Below, one piece after another: positions 1 to 7,071 of a DNA stretch of 8,074 bases. The position numbers and the translations under genes are program-made. Source of the stretch: Nitrosomonas sp. (lineage in GTDB: Bacteria > Pseudomonadota > Gammaproteobacteria > Burkholderiales > Nitrosomonadaceae); contig DOOY01000345.1 in the NCBI GenBank assembly GCA_003514765.1, positions 5,152-13,225 of the forward strand, read 5' to 3'. Position 1 is the stretch's first letter. Each line of letters begins with the position of its first letter. The notes below the pieces were generated by a model. It worked only from the letters and a program-made list of their open reading frames with translations. It was not told the DNA's origin and ran no database searches.

Positions 1-177
1 CCCTGGTCTATTGCAGGACCCACTTGTGATTCAGTGGATATCTTAATGCATGATGTCATGCTGCCTGCAGACATACAGGAAGGCGACTTGATTTATGTAC
101 CCAACACCGGGGCGTATACAACTGCCTATGCCAGCAATTTCAATGGATTTCCGTTACCCGATGTTAATGTGATTTAA
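1..177 (+). CDS. C-terminal fragment of a type III PLP-dependent (ornithine/lysine/arginine-type) decarboxylase
   Basis: Frame 1 is open from the window edge to TAA at 175-177, giving the last 58 residues of a protein whose 5' part lies outside. The fragment contains GPTCDSVD (residues 7-14 of the fragment), then a GD and a GAYTTAYASNFNGF stretch. These are the closing motifs of fold-type III (alanine-racemase-like) basic amino acid decarboxylases such as proteobacterial SpeC-like ornithine decarboxylase and LdcA-like enzymes. In that family the Cys-Asp of the CDS motif comes from the partner subunit and contributes to the active site at the dimer interface, and the GAY tyrosine contacts the PLP region. 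The expected role is cytosolic decarboxylation of ornithine (putrescine synthesis) or a related basic amino acid. The specificity residues are upstream and cannot be read, so ornithine, lysine, or diaminopimelate-like use is not resolved. The gene converges on folA. Confidence 0.85.
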   Translation, partial: PWSIAGPTCDSVDILMHDVMLPADIQEGDLIYVPNTGAYTTAYASNFNGFPLPDVNVI

Positions 178-210
178 CGCTCTTAAAGTAATCACAGAAA
201 TACAGTCCAA

Positions 211-248
211 ACTGGCGAAATAATTCAATAAATGATTATTTCGCCAGT
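211..248. terminator. Perfect 14-bp inverted repeat between convergent decarboxylase and folA genes, probable bidirectional terminator
   Basis: The arms at 211-224 (ACTGGCGAAATAAT) and 235-248 are exact reverse complements with a 10-base loop. The right arm contains the folA stop codon (236-238) and its last three codons. The position between two convergent genes fits a shared terminator. However, neither side has a clear run of T directly after the stem, so it would be a hairpin-only type or act mainly in 3'-end stabilisation. The terminator role is inferred; the inverted repeat is seen directly. Confidence 0.6.
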
Positions 249-817
249 CGTATATCTCGCGGTTTCAAGTCTGAGGAAAAGTTCTCAATTTTGTTTTTAC
301 GCTCCCATATCACAAAGTGATATTCCAGCGGTGGTGTATCCGCCGCTTTATCTTCCGAGAAATGCCGCTCACGTGACTTCTCATACCATTCGTTCTGATT
401 AAATTCTGGAAAGAAAGTATCGCCATCAAACGCTTGTTGTATTTCCGTAATATACATACGGTGCGATAATGCTACCGTCTGCCGATAGAGGTCAGCGCCA
501 CCAATGATAAACTGTTCGCAATTACCGCCTGACGCGATCAAAGGCTTGCCTATATTCAGCGCTTCCTCCAACGAATGCACAACGGTCGCACCAGCCACAT
601 TAAAATCTGTTTGATTTGTCACGATAATATTGCTGCGCCCCGGCAATGGCCGCCCTATGGATTCATAAGTTTTGCGGCCCATGATGATAGTATGGCCCAT
701 AGTCAGCAATTTGAAATGCTTCAGATCCGCGGGCAAATGCCAGGGAAGCGCATTATTTTTTCCAATCACCCTGTTTTTGGCCATGGCGACCAGTATTGAT
801 AAACAAGATGCGTTCAT
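236..817 (-). CDS. folA: Dihydrofolate reductase
   Basis: It reduces dihydrofolate to tetrahydrofolate with NADPH in the cytosol and is the target of trimethoprim. The 193-residue product follows bacterial DHFR throughout: NRVIG (15-19), [13 protein letters not shown] with W26 and the catalytic acid D31 (E. coli Trp22/Asp27), [16 protein letters not shown] with R61 (E. coli Arg57, which binds the folate glutamate), the FIIGGADLY nucleotide-binding segment with Gly106-Gly107, and MYITEI with T124 (E. coli Thr113), then DGDTFFPEF. The core ends near residue 174 at the FVIWERK strand. About 19 further residues, rich in charge ([19 protein letters not shown]), extend beyond the E. coli length of 159. 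The ATG at 817 overlaps the thyA stop as ATGA, and no Shine-Dalgarno is visible before it, so translation is probably coupled to thyA. The gene ends inside a strong inverted repeat. Confidence 0.97.
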   Translation of the reverse strand: MNASCLSILVAMAKNRVIGKNNALPWHLPADLKHFKLLTMGHTIIMGRKTYESIGRPLPGRSNIIVTNQTDFNVAGATVVHSLEEALNIGKPLIASGGNCEQFIIGGADLYRQTVALSHRMYITEIQQAFDGDTFFPEFNQNEWYEKSRERHFSEDKAADTPPLEYHFVIWERKNKIENFSSDLKPRDIRLAK

Positions 818-1608
818 ACAGCAATCGGTGCTTTTATTGCCGGATGCGGATGATAATCTTTGAGCGTAAAATCCTCATATTTGAAGTCAAAAATATCTGT
901 GACGGCAGGATTCAGTTGCATCACAGGCAATTGCCTCGGCTCCCTGCTGAGCTGCGTGTGTGCCTGCTGAATATGATTCAGATAAAGGTGCGCGTCTCCA
1001 AATGTATGCACAAATTCTCCCGCCTGCAAATCACATACCTGGGCGATCATCATAGTCAACAACGCATAAGATGCAATGTTAAAAGGCACACCTAGAAAAA
1101 CGTCAGCGCTTCTTTGATAAAGCTGACACGAAAGCTTCCCGGCAGCCACATAAAACTGAAACATCGCGTGGCATGGCGGCAGTTTCATTTTATTCAGATC
1201 GCTCACATGCCAGGCCGAAACAATCATACGCCGGGAGTCCGGTGTTTTTTTAATTTGCTCAATGACCTGTTGTATCTGATTGATGGTCTGTCCATCCGCC
1301 CCCGTCCAGGCGCGCCACTGCCGGCCATATACAGGGCCCAGATCACCATTCTCATCAGCCCACTCATCCCATATGGAAACGCCATGATCTTTCAGATACT
1401 GGATATTTGTATCACCCCGCAAGAACCATAATAATTCATGAACGATTGATTTCAGATGACATTTTTTGGTTGTCACCAGCGGAAAGCCATCAGCCATATT
1501 AAAGCGCATCTGGTAACCAAAGACCGAAAGCGTGCCTGTTCCGGTGCGATCCGTTTTTTTATGGCCATGCGCCAAAATATGACGCACTAATTGAAGATAC
1601 TGCTGCAT
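814..1608 (-). CDS. thyA: Thymidylate synthase
   Basis: It methylates dUMP to dTMP using 5,10-methylene-tetrahydrofolate, releasing dihydrofolate for FolA, which is encoded immediately downstream. The chosen ATG at 1608 gives 264 residues, exactly the E. coli ThyA length, beginning [12 protein letters not shown]. An in-frame TTG at 1656 would add 16 residues with no family counterpart. Visible motifs are DRTGTGT with R21 (phosphate binding), [12 protein letters not shown] with E58, [31 protein letters not shown], the nucleophile in [10 protein letters not shown] (C146 by gapless comparison with E. coli), [32 protein letters not shown] and the C-terminal KAPIAV that closes the active site. It is a complete, intact enzyme. 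No good Shine-Dalgarno is seen before the ATG. It is the first gene of a two-gene leftward unit with folA and is divergent from the aminopeptidase gene. Confidence 0.98.
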   Translation of the reverse strand: MQQYLQLVRHILAHGHKKTDRTGTGTLSVFGYQMRFNMADGFPLVTTKKCHLKSIVHELLWFLRGDTNIQYLKDHGVSIWDEWADENGDLGPVYGRQWRAWTGADGQTINQIQQVIEQIKKTPDSRRMIVSAWHVSDLNKMKLPPCHAMFQFYVAAGKLSCQLYQRSADVFLGVPFNIASYALLTMMIAQVCDLQAGEFVHTFGDAHLYLNHIQQAHTQLSREPRQLPVMQLNPAVTDIFDFKYEDFTLKDYHPHPAIKAPIAV

Positions 1609-1690
1609 AAACGCTTTTAAAAAGATATTCGTAAATTCGTTATTCGAACTAAGCAATTCACAGACAAATTACGTACATAATCAAGCTAAG

Positions 1691-1703
1691 CATAATATAA
1701 TAG
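1691..1703. promoter_or_regulatory. A+T-rich -10-like box, candidate promoter element
   Basis: The stretch contains a consensus TATAAT on the + strand (1696-1701) and two overlapping TATTAT hexamers on the - strand (complements of 1692-1697 and 1697-1702). The - strand reading is about 85-90 bp upstream of the thyA ATG, a reasonable promoter position. No good -35 hexamer is found at 16-18 bp spacing on either strand, so this is only a candidate. Confidence 0.25.
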
Positions 1704-1900
1704 CATTCTTAATTAAAAGAAAAGACATAAACATTGAGCCTGCGAAATATGATGCGCTTCGGCCCCCGCAGCCAGGAAGCACCGGTCAACTATCCGTTAA
1801 GCATTATTTTTGCGCATACACAATCACTACTAGCATGACGCCCGGCGACTTATCCATCATTTTTCTTAAGCCACTTGTCTCATCATTTTGTACGGCAAAC

Positions 1901-1921
1901 TGACCAGTGATCATCCGGTCA
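1901..1921. repeat. Inverted repeat TGACC-N11-GGTCA, possible operator
   Basis: Perfect 5-bp arms at 1901-1905 and 1917-1921 flank an 11-base spacer that contains TGATCA. The spacing gives a two-fold symmetric site of about two helical turns, as a dimeric regulator would use. It lies 83 bp upstream of the aminopeptidase start. Arms this short can occur by chance and no bound regulator can be named. Confidence 0.25.
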
Positions 1922-1955
1922 TATATGCATAAGAAACAACCGCAAGTTCAATAAT

Positions 1956-1972
1956 ATGACAAACATAGTCAT
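1956..1972. repeat. Inverted repeat ATGAC-N7-GTCAT upstream of the aminopeptidase gene
   Basis: Perfect 5-bp arms at 1956-1960 and 1968-1972 with a 7-base spacer, ending 32 bp before the ATG at 2005. It is in the region where a promoter for that gene would be expected and could be an operator or a small hairpin in the leader. It shares the TGAC core with the repeat at 1901-1921. Chance occurrence is quite possible. Confidence 0.22.
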
Positions 1973-1991
1973 GCAAAACTTTATATTCAAC

Positions 1992-1997
1992 AGGAAA
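1992..1997 (+). promoter_or_regulatory. Ribosome binding site of the M17 peptidase gene
   Basis: AGGAAA lies seven bases before the ATG at 2005 and supports that start codon. Confidence 0.6.
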
Positions 1998-2004
1998 GCA
2001 ATCA

Positions 2005-3474
2005 ATGCTGGCAACACTTATCCAGAATTCTTCATTATTTGATCCGACAACGGATGCCTCTCATATACTGGTCATACTGCCCAAACTGGAAAAATTACCT
2101 AAAAAATACGCCATTCCAGGTGAAGACACTCTCAAGAAACTGCTGGAACGCCGCCGCTTAAAACTGAGCAAAATCAGTGAAACACCTGTCAGCGCCAATC
2201 TGGAAAATGGTGCATATTGCGCATGGGTCATGATAGATACCGGCAAACAGGTATTTGATCAGCAAACCGCCGTACGCAAAGCAATTCAACAATTACTGAC
2301 TGAAAATCCAGAAGCAATACATCTCGCGGTCTATGGCAACAACAACCAAAAACATTACTTCTCTGAGATTGCGGTTTATACTGCCTGGGTCAATGGCGCG
2401 GCACTGCCTGTTCGCAAACAAAAACCGGAAAGATCGTCACTTACCCATATCCATTTATACGGTCATAAAGACGCCGGAAATTTCACATTACAACGCGCAC
2501 TTGCAGAAGGCAATCTGTTGGCGCGTGGCCTGACGGTTCTACCGCCAAACGAACTGACACCTAAAACCTATTGTGAACAAATCAAAAAACTGGCCAGAAA
2601 TGAAGGATGGACATATCAGGAACATGCACTCAGCGAACTCAGACAAATGGGTGCTGGCGCATTTGTAGCCGTAGCACAGGGCAGCGATCCTGAAGAGGCA
2701 GCGATTGTCCACTTACACTATACAGGCAGCAAAAAGAAACCGCATAAACATATTTCTCTGGTTGGAAAAGGTATTTGCTTTGATACCGGAGGCCACAATT
2801 TAAAACCGCCCCGCTACATGCAAGGTATGCACGAGGACATGAACGGCTCAGCGGTTGCACTCGGCATTTTACTGGCGGCGACACGCGCTGACCTGTCTCT
2901 CGAAATTGACTGCTGGCTGGCCATCGCACAGAACAATATCGGCCCGCACGCCTATAAACAGAATGATGTCATCACTACATTAAATGGACTGACGATTGAA
3001 ATCGTACATACCGATGCCGAGGGGCGATTAGTGCTGGCAGATACGCTGACATTAGCCGAAAAACAGAAACCTGATGTCATCATTGACTTTGCAACACTGA
3101 CCGGCAGCATGCATACTGCATTGGGCTCGCGCTATTGCGGTATTTTCAGCAATCAGGAAAATCTTGCACAGAAGGCTATTGCCGCCGGGAAAAAAAGCGG
3201 TGAACGTGTTTGTGTTTTTCCGATGGACTCAGACTACGACGAAAGCCTGGAAAGTAATATAGCAGATATTAAACAATGCGCACTGGGCGGCGAATTCGAT
3301 CATATTCTGGCAGCGCGTTTTCTCAATCGTTTTGTCAACGATATACCTTGGATACATATGGATCTCTCAGCCAGCAATCATAAGGACGGTCTGGGCGCGG
3401 TAGGCAGTGATGTCACCGGTTTTGGTGTTAGCTGGGCAATTGAGTTGTTAAAAGAATTTAATGCATCCAGTTAG
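2005..3474 (+). CDS. M17-family leucyl aminopeptidase-like metallopeptidase
   Basis: A 489-residue cytosolic peptidase with the usual M17 layout: a variable N-terminal domain (about 1-160) and a C-terminal catalytic domain (about 165-485). The family uses two divalent metals to remove N-terminal residues from peptides. Every catalytic position can be matched to bovine lens LAP with a constant offset of five: K255, D260, K267, D278, D337, E339 and R341. They lie in VGKGICFDTGGHNLKP (253-268), MHEDMNGSA (275-283) and HTDAEGRLVLADTL (335-348), followed by IDFATLTGS. The enzyme should therefore be active. The motifs differ from textbook PepA, which has FDSGG(I/L)SLKP and MK-DMGGAA: here HN replaces the residues before LKP, and H-E and N-S appear in the second motif. 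This suggests a separate subfamily rather than orthologous pepA, so no symbol is given. An AGGAAA site supports the start. It converges on the HD-GYP gene. Confidence 0.93.
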   Translation: MLATLIQNSSLFDPTTDASHILVILPKLEKLPKKYAIPGEDTLKKLLERRRLKLSKISETPVSANLENGAYCAWVMIDTGKQVFDQQTAVRKAIQQLLTENPEAIHLAVYGNNNQKHYFSEIAVYTAWVNGAALPVRKQKPERSSLTHIHLYGHKDAGNFTLQRALAEGNLLARGLTVLPPNELTPKTYCEQIKKLARNEGWTYQEHALSELRQMGAGAFVAVAQGSDPEEAAIVHLHYTGSKKKPHKHISLVGKGICFDTGGHNLKPPRYMQGMHEDMNGSAVALGILLAATRADLSLEIDCWLAIAQNNIGPHAYKQNDVITTLNGLTIEIVHTDAEGRLVLADTLTLAEKQKPDVIIDFATLTGSMHTALGSRYCGIFSNQENLAQKAIAAGKKSGERVCVFPMDSDYDESLESNIADIKQCALGGEFDHILAARFLNRFVNDIPWIHMDLSASNHKDGLGAVGSDVTGFGVSWAIELLKEFNASS

Positions 3475-3482
3475 CTTTTCAG

Positions 3483-3498
3483 CATTATCCAGTTAATG
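3483..3498. terminator. Small hairpin between convergent genes, weak terminator candidate
   Basis: CATTA (3483-3487) and TAATG (3494-3498) form a short perfect stem with a six-base loop in the 29-bp gap between the stop codons of the peptidase and HD-GYP genes. On the + strand a run of six T occurs at 3509-3514, ten bases after the stem. The stem is short and A+T rich, and there is no T run on the - strand side. It is the only terminator-like structure I see in this gap. Confidence 0.2.
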
Positions 3499-3503
3499 AC
3501 ATA

Positions 3504-4697
3504 CTAGATTTTTTCCAAATCGAGCTCCCACTGCTGAGGATTTTCCGCATTTACGACGCTATCCGTCGATTTTGACAAATCAATGATTTCAACGGGAATA
3601 TGGCAGTTTGAATGGATAGAAAAAAATACTTTTACCACAGGCATAATAAGACTCTTTTCAGATTGCTCAATCACGACGCCCAGTCGATCAGATTTTAGTT
3701 TCAATAATGTCCCGTTAGGATAAATACCAATGGTTTTGACAAATGCATGAAACACAATTTCATCAAAATGCCCGCCTTTCCATTCCGCCATCTTTTTAAT
3801 GGCTTCCGCTGGCTCCCAGCCTTTTTTATAGCAGCGTTCTGAAGTGATGGCATCGTACACGTCACAAATAGCCCCCATTCGGGCGTGCAATGTCAGATTA
3901 TCCGCTGACAGTTTCTCGGGATACCCTTTGCCGTCCATACGCTCATGGTGATGCAAACATACATCCAGCGCAGGCTCACTGGCCTGGTAGACAGTTCTAA
4001 GTATTTCCCATCCTCTGCGCGGATGATTTTTAACAATTGCAAACTCATCATCAGTCAGCTTTCCCGGTTTGTTCAGCACTTTGCCGGGGATAGCCATTTT
4101 ACCAATATCATGCAGCAGCCCCGCGACACCCACTTGTTTTAACTCTTCGCCATGTAACCCCAGTTGCTTGCCAAGCGCGACCATTAACACACACACCGCT
4201 ACCGAATGCAGATAGGTATACTCATCTGCGGTTTTCAATCTGATCAAACTGAGCATCGCATTGGCATTACGCGCCATGGAAAGATTGATTTCATCGACCA
4301 GCATAACCGCTTCTTCCACTTGAGCTGATTTACCCATGCGCACTTCATTAAACATGATTGTCACAGCATCTTTGGTTTTGGCGTGAATCTTTTTTGCGGT
4401 CTGCAGTTCTTCTTCAACCGATACCTTGCTAATTTCTTTAGTGATCGGCGCCGGCTGATCAATCTGTTTGTCCGGCTGGGCAAGATCAGAAGTCACGGGA
4501 TCAGGTTTCATCACATCCAGGCCTTTATCCGTATCTATCCACAACTCATTCACCTTGCTATTTTCAAGTTTCTCCATATCTTTCTGTTCCGACAGCAAAA
4601 ATGAATTTTTCCAAAATGGATGATCCATCCAGTCTCCACCAATTTTATGGATATACATGCCTAATCGAATATCATTAATACCAATCTTTTTTAGCAT
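3504..4697 (-). CDS. DUF3391 / HD-GYP domain cyclic-di-GMP phosphodiesterase
   Basis: A 397-residue protein with an N-terminal DUF3391 domain (about 1-65, MLKKIGINDIRLGMYIHKIG), a Pro/Gln/Asp-rich linker (about 65-90), a helical segment, an HD-GYP domain (about 155-330) and a C-terminal beta-rich tail (about 325-395). Candidate metal ligands are H164, H196-D197 in LLHDIGK, H225 in KNHP, H250-H251 in LHHHE and D279 in CDVYDAIT. The GYP signature is DGKGYP at 255-260. Spacing matches Persephonella PmGH: 32 residues from the first His to the HD, then 28 from the Asp to the next His. HD-GYP enzymes hydrolyse c-di-GMP to pGpG and/or GMP, usually promoting motility over biofilm. There is no signal peptide or membrane segment, so it is cytosolic. 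DUF3391 is presumably a sensory or interaction module. The ATG at 4697 starts exactly at the DUF3391 boundary, although only a weak, distant GAGAG is seen upstream. Confidence 0.95.
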   Translation of the reverse strand: MLKKIGINDIRLGMYIHKIGGDWMDHPFWKNSFLLSEQKDMEKLENSKVNELWIDTDKGLDVMKPDPVTSDLAQPDKQIDQPAPITKEISKVSVEEELQTAKKIHAKTKDAVTIMFNEVRMGKSAQVEEAVMLVDEINLSMARNANAMLSLIRLKTADEYTYLHSVAVCVLMVALGKQLGLHGEELKQVGVAGLLHDIGKMAIPGKVLNKPGKLTDDEFAIVKNHPRRGWEILRTVYQASEPALDVCLHHHERMDGKGYPEKLSADNLTLHARMGAICDVYDAITSERCYKKGWEPAEAIKKMAEWKGGHFDEIVFHAFVKTIGIYPNGTLLKLKSDRLGVVIEQSEKSLIMPVVKVFFSIHSNCHIPVEIIDLSKSTDSVVNAENPQQWELDLEKI

Positions 4698-4751
4698 AAA
4701 TTTGAAAAAACTCTCATTACGATTAGCACACGGATCTTTTATGGCGGATAA

Positions 4752-4916
4752 ATGTTTTTATTTTCTATTGATTACTATGAACCTTCTATACATCACCAAC
4801 ACCGACACAATTCAAATTGTATTCCATCCAAAACGAATACTGTTAACGATACTCAAATTACGCTAATTATGATCGCTGGAATTGCGCTATTTTTACTGAT
4901 AGTCTTTCAGGTATGA
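4752..4916 (+). CDS. Candidate small tail-anchored membrane peptide, 54 residues (doubtful)
   Basis: An ATG-to-TGA frame of 54 codons. The first half is polar, His/Asn/Ser-rich and unlike anything I recognise. Residues 36-54 (ITLIMIAGIALFLLIVFQV) would make a single membrane-spanning helix reaching the C-terminus. An internal ATG at 4869 would give a 15-residue, almost wholly hydrophobic peptide. The upstream GGCGGAT is at best a weak ribosome site. The stop overlaps the next small ORF as ATGA. It lies between two divergent genes where promoter DNA is expected, and the frame could be open by chance in A+T-rich sequence. I have no homologue to name. Confidence 0.2.
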   Translation: MFLFSIDYYEPSIHHQHRHNSNCIPSKTNTVNDTQITLIMIAGIALFLLIVFQV

Positions 4917-5005
4917 TTAATAGCAAGTTAAATGTCAGTGGTACAATCTTGCCAAGTATTGATGGAAAAAATCAAAGCGTCTCAGAAATTAAAGTCTATA
5001 ACTAA
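4913..5005 (+). CDS. Candidate 30-residue micro-ORF overlapping the preceding one (doubtful)
   Basis: It starts at the ATG of an ATGA overlap with the 54-codon ORF and ends at TAA 5003-5005, 51 bp before acs. The product begins MINSKLNVSGTILPSIDGKN, is polar and has no motif I recognise. Taken with the previous ORF it could be a coupled pair, a leader region of acs, or the remains of one frameshifted gene encoding a membrane helix followed by a soluble tail. Chance is an equally good explanation. Confidence 0.15.
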   Translation: MINSKLNVSGTILPSIDGKNQSVSEIKVYN

Positions 5006-5044
5006 AGCCCCACAAAAATCAATTCGAGACAGCCTTATCTTTAT

Positions 5045-5049
5045 TGGAG
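5045..5049 (+). promoter_or_regulatory. Ribosome binding site of acs
   Basis: TGGAG lies seven bases before the ATG at 5057 and fixes the acs start. Confidence 0.65.
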
Positions 5050-5056
5050 TCGCACT

Positions 5057-7024
5057 ATGTCAACTATTGAATCTATTTTAAAAGAATCTCGTGTTTTTCC
5101 ACCAAGCACAAATTTTGTCCAGCAAGCCAATGTATCGGGCTTGGAAGCTTATCAGTCACTTTGCCATCAGGCCGAAACAGACTATCAGATTTTCTGGGCC
5201 GAACAAGCCAAAGAGCATATTCTCTGGCACAAGCCTTTTACACAAACACTGGATGATAGCAATCCGCCTTTTTTCAAATGGTTCAGTGACGGTGAATTAA
5301 ATATTTCCTACAACTGTCTCGATCGCCATTTGACTCAACAGCCCGACAAAGTCGCCATTATTTTTGAATCCGATGAAGGTGAAGTAATTCATGCAACTTT
5401 CCGTGATCTTCATCAACGTGTTTGCAAACTGGCCAACGCTTTGAAGGCGCAAGGTATAAAGAAAGGTGATTGTGTTGTGATTTATATGCCGATGCGTATA
5501 GAAGCCGTGGTCGCAATGCAAGCCTGTGCACGCATAGGGGCAATTCATTCGGTCGTATTCGGCGGGTTTTCATCCAAAAGTCTGCATGAACGCATTATCA
5601 ATGCAGGCGCAAAAGCGATTATCACCGCTGACGAACAGGTGCGTGGCGGTAAACGCCACACACTGAAGGCAACCGTTGATGAAGCTGTCAATATGGGTGG
5701 CACCGAAACTGTCAAAACAATCATTGTGTATCAGCGCTCAGGTTCCAAGGTGCCTTTTGACCCGTCACGCGATGTCTGGTGGCATGAAATTACGCAAAAC
5801 GCCAGTTCCGAGTGCGAGCCGGAGTGGGTCACTGCCGAGCATCCGTTGTTTACGCTGTACACTTCAGGATCGACAGGCAAACCTAAAGGCGTTCAACATT
5901 CCAGCGCCGGATATTTGTTAGGCACCATGGTCAGTATGCAGTGGGTTTTCGATTACAAATCCTCTGACATTTTCTGGTGTACGGCTGATGTCGGCTGGAT
6001 TACCGGTCACAGTTATGTTGCTTACGGACCGCTTGCCATGGGCGCAACACAGCTTATTTTTGAAGGCGTCCCGACTTTTCCGCATGCAGGAAGATTCTGG
6101 GAAGTTATCGACAAACATCAGGTAACCACTTTTTACACAGCACCGACAGCGATTCGATCACTGATCAAACTGGGTGCGGATTTACCTGAAAAATATAACT
6201 TATCTTCACTGCGTTTACTGGGTTCAGTTGGCGAGCCCATTAACCCGGAAGCGTGGATGTGGTTTTATGAAAAAGTAGGCCGTTCCCGCTGCCCGATTGT
6301 AGATACATGGTGGCAAACTGAAACCGGCAGTCATATGATTGCCCCGCTACCCGGTGCTGTTTCACTCAAACCCGGCTCCTGTACCTTGCCGTTACCCGGC
6401 ATTATTGCAGCAATTGTAGACGAAACCGGCCGGGATGTTGAAAACGGAAAAGGCGGTTTTCTGGTAATCAAAAAACCTTTCCCATCTCAAATCCGCACAC
6501 TTTGGAACGATCCTGTACGCTTTAAGAAAGCTTATTTTCCCGAGGATATCGGCAATGGCAAGTATTATTTGGCAGGAGATTCTGCCTACCGTGATGAACA
6601 GGGTTATTTCTGGATCATGGGCCGCACCGACGATGTACTCAATGTTTCCGGTCATCGCCTGGGCACGATGGAAATTGAATCTGCGCTAGTAGCAAACCCG
6701 CTGGTAGCAGAAGCCGCCGTGATTGGTAAACCCCATGATATTAAAGGTGAAGCAATTGTTGCCTTTGTTGTGCTGAAAGGCGACTATCCACAAGGAGACG
6801 ATAAAGCGCGCATTACTACTGAACTGCGAAACTGGGTTGCTCAGGAAATTGGACCCATCGCCAAACCCGAAGAAATACGCTTCGGGGAGAATCTACCCAA
6901 AACACGTTCCGGTAAAATTATGCGGCGTTTATTACGTGCATTGGCCAAAGGTGAAGAAACCACACAGGATGTTTCCACACTTGAAAACCCCGCCATTATG
7001 GATCAATTAAAACAAACAAATTAA
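5057..7024 (+). CDS. acs: Acetyl-CoA synthetase (AMP-forming)
   Basis: It activates acetate with ATP and CoA via acetyl-AMP to acetyl-CoA, allowing scavenging of low acetate. At 655 residues it is close to E. coli Acs (652). It shows the N-terminal Acs helical domain (about 30-90), the ATP-binding loop [11 protein letters not shown] (268-278), WWQTETG (418-424) with W419 matching the tryptophan that restricts the pocket to acetate in Salmonella Acs, [10 protein letters not shown] with D508, MGRTDDV with R523, NVSGHRLGT with R534 at the hinge region, and the C-terminal [12 protein letters not shown] with K620. K620 matches the acetylation-controlled lysine 609 of Salmonella Acs, so control by lysine acetylation is plausible but not shown. 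All key residues are intact. The start is backed by TGGAG. An MBL-fold gene follows after 47 bp with no terminator, suggesting co-transcription. Propionyl-CoA synthetase is less likely given the WWQTE motif. Confidence 0.97.
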   Translation: MSTIESILKESRVFPPSTNFVQQANVSGLEAYQSLCHQAETDYQIFWAEQAKEHILWHKPFTQTLDDSNPPFFKWFSDGELNISYNCLDRHLTQQPDKVAIIFESDEGEVIHATFRDLHQRVCKLANALKAQGIKKGDCVVIYMPMRIEAVVAMQACARIGAIHSVVFGGFSSKSLHERIINAGAKAIITADEQVRGGKRHTLKATVDEAVNMGGTETVKTIIVYQRSGSKVPFDPSRDVWWHEITQNASSECEPEWVTAEHPLFTLYTSGSTGKPKGVQHSSAGYLLGTMVSMQWVFDYKSSDIFWCTADVGWITGHSYVAYGPLAMGATQLIFEGVPTFPHAGRFWEVIDKHQVTTFYTAPTAIRSLIKLGADLPEKYNLSSLRLLGSVGEPINPEAWMWFYEKVGRSRCPIVDTWWQTETGSHMIAPLPGAVSLKPGSCTLPLPGIIAAIVDETGRDVENGKGGFLVIKKPFPSQIRTLWNDPVRFKKAYFPEDIGNGKYYLAGDSAYRDEQGYFWIMGRTDDVLNVSGHRLGTMEIESALVANPLVAEAAVIGKPHDIKGEAIVAFVVLKGDYPQGDDKARITTELRNWVAQEIGPIAKPEEIRFGENLPKTRSGKIMRRLLRALAKGEETTQDVSTLENPAIMDQLKQTN

Positions 7025-7071
7025 TTGCCTATACACGCTTTCACTGAATAAAACATTTAAAACAAAACAGC

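Larger units (their letters stand above)
1609..2004. other. Divergent intergenic region between thyA and the M17 peptidase gene
   Basis: These 396 bp separate two divergently read genes and should hold both promoters. The left part (1660-1730) is very A+T rich with -10-like sequence. The middle (about 1745-1795) is noticeably more G+C rich and carries a 29-codon ORF (ATG 1749 to TGA 1836-1838) without a convincing ribosome site. The right part has two short perfect inverted repeats (1901-1921 and 1956-1972). I recognise no tRNA, riboswitch or known small RNA here. Confidence 0.6.
4698..5056. other. Divergent intergenic region between the HD-GYP gene and acs
   Basis: These 359 A+T-rich bp must hold the promoters of two divergent genes. 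No strong sigma70 promoter with both hexamers is seen. TATAAC (4997-5002) could be a -10 for acs but lacks a good -35. No CRP-type palindrome and no correctly spaced sigma54 site was found. Two small overlapping ORFs (4752-4916 and 4913-5005) are the only internal structure. Confidence 0.6.

Noticed and set aside
575..1431. Several + strand ORFs across folA and thyA
   Set aside because: They are antisense shadows of two strongly conserved - strand genes and show no motifs.
1609..1656. Longer ThyA start at the TTG at 1656
   Set aside because: It would add 16 residues with no counterpart in ThyA, and the ATG at 1608 gives exactly the 264-residue family length.
1768..1790. CCAGGAAGCACCGG resembling the conserved apical loop of bacterial SRP (4.5S) RNA
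   Set aside because: The full GGAAGGAAGCAGCC core and the flanking pairing helix are missing.
3462..3495. Direct repeat ATCCAGTTA at the end of the peptidase gene and again in the gap after it
   Set aside because: Only nine bases, two copies, no associated mobile element; probably chance.
4657..4866. A 69-codon + strand ORF overlapping the start of the HD-GYP gene
   Set aside because: Its first part is antisense to the DUF3391 coding region, it has no recognisable domain, and it competes with the 54-codon frame over the same bases.
4939..4952. Sigma54-like -24/-12 element (TGGTAC ... TTGC) upstream of acs
   Set aside because: The GG and GC dinucleotides are separated by 9 bases instead of the required 10, so sigma54 would not be expected to use it.
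5297..6655. Several - strand ORFs within acs
   Set aside because: They lie entirely opposite a complete acs gene with all its motifs in frame and have no domain signature.
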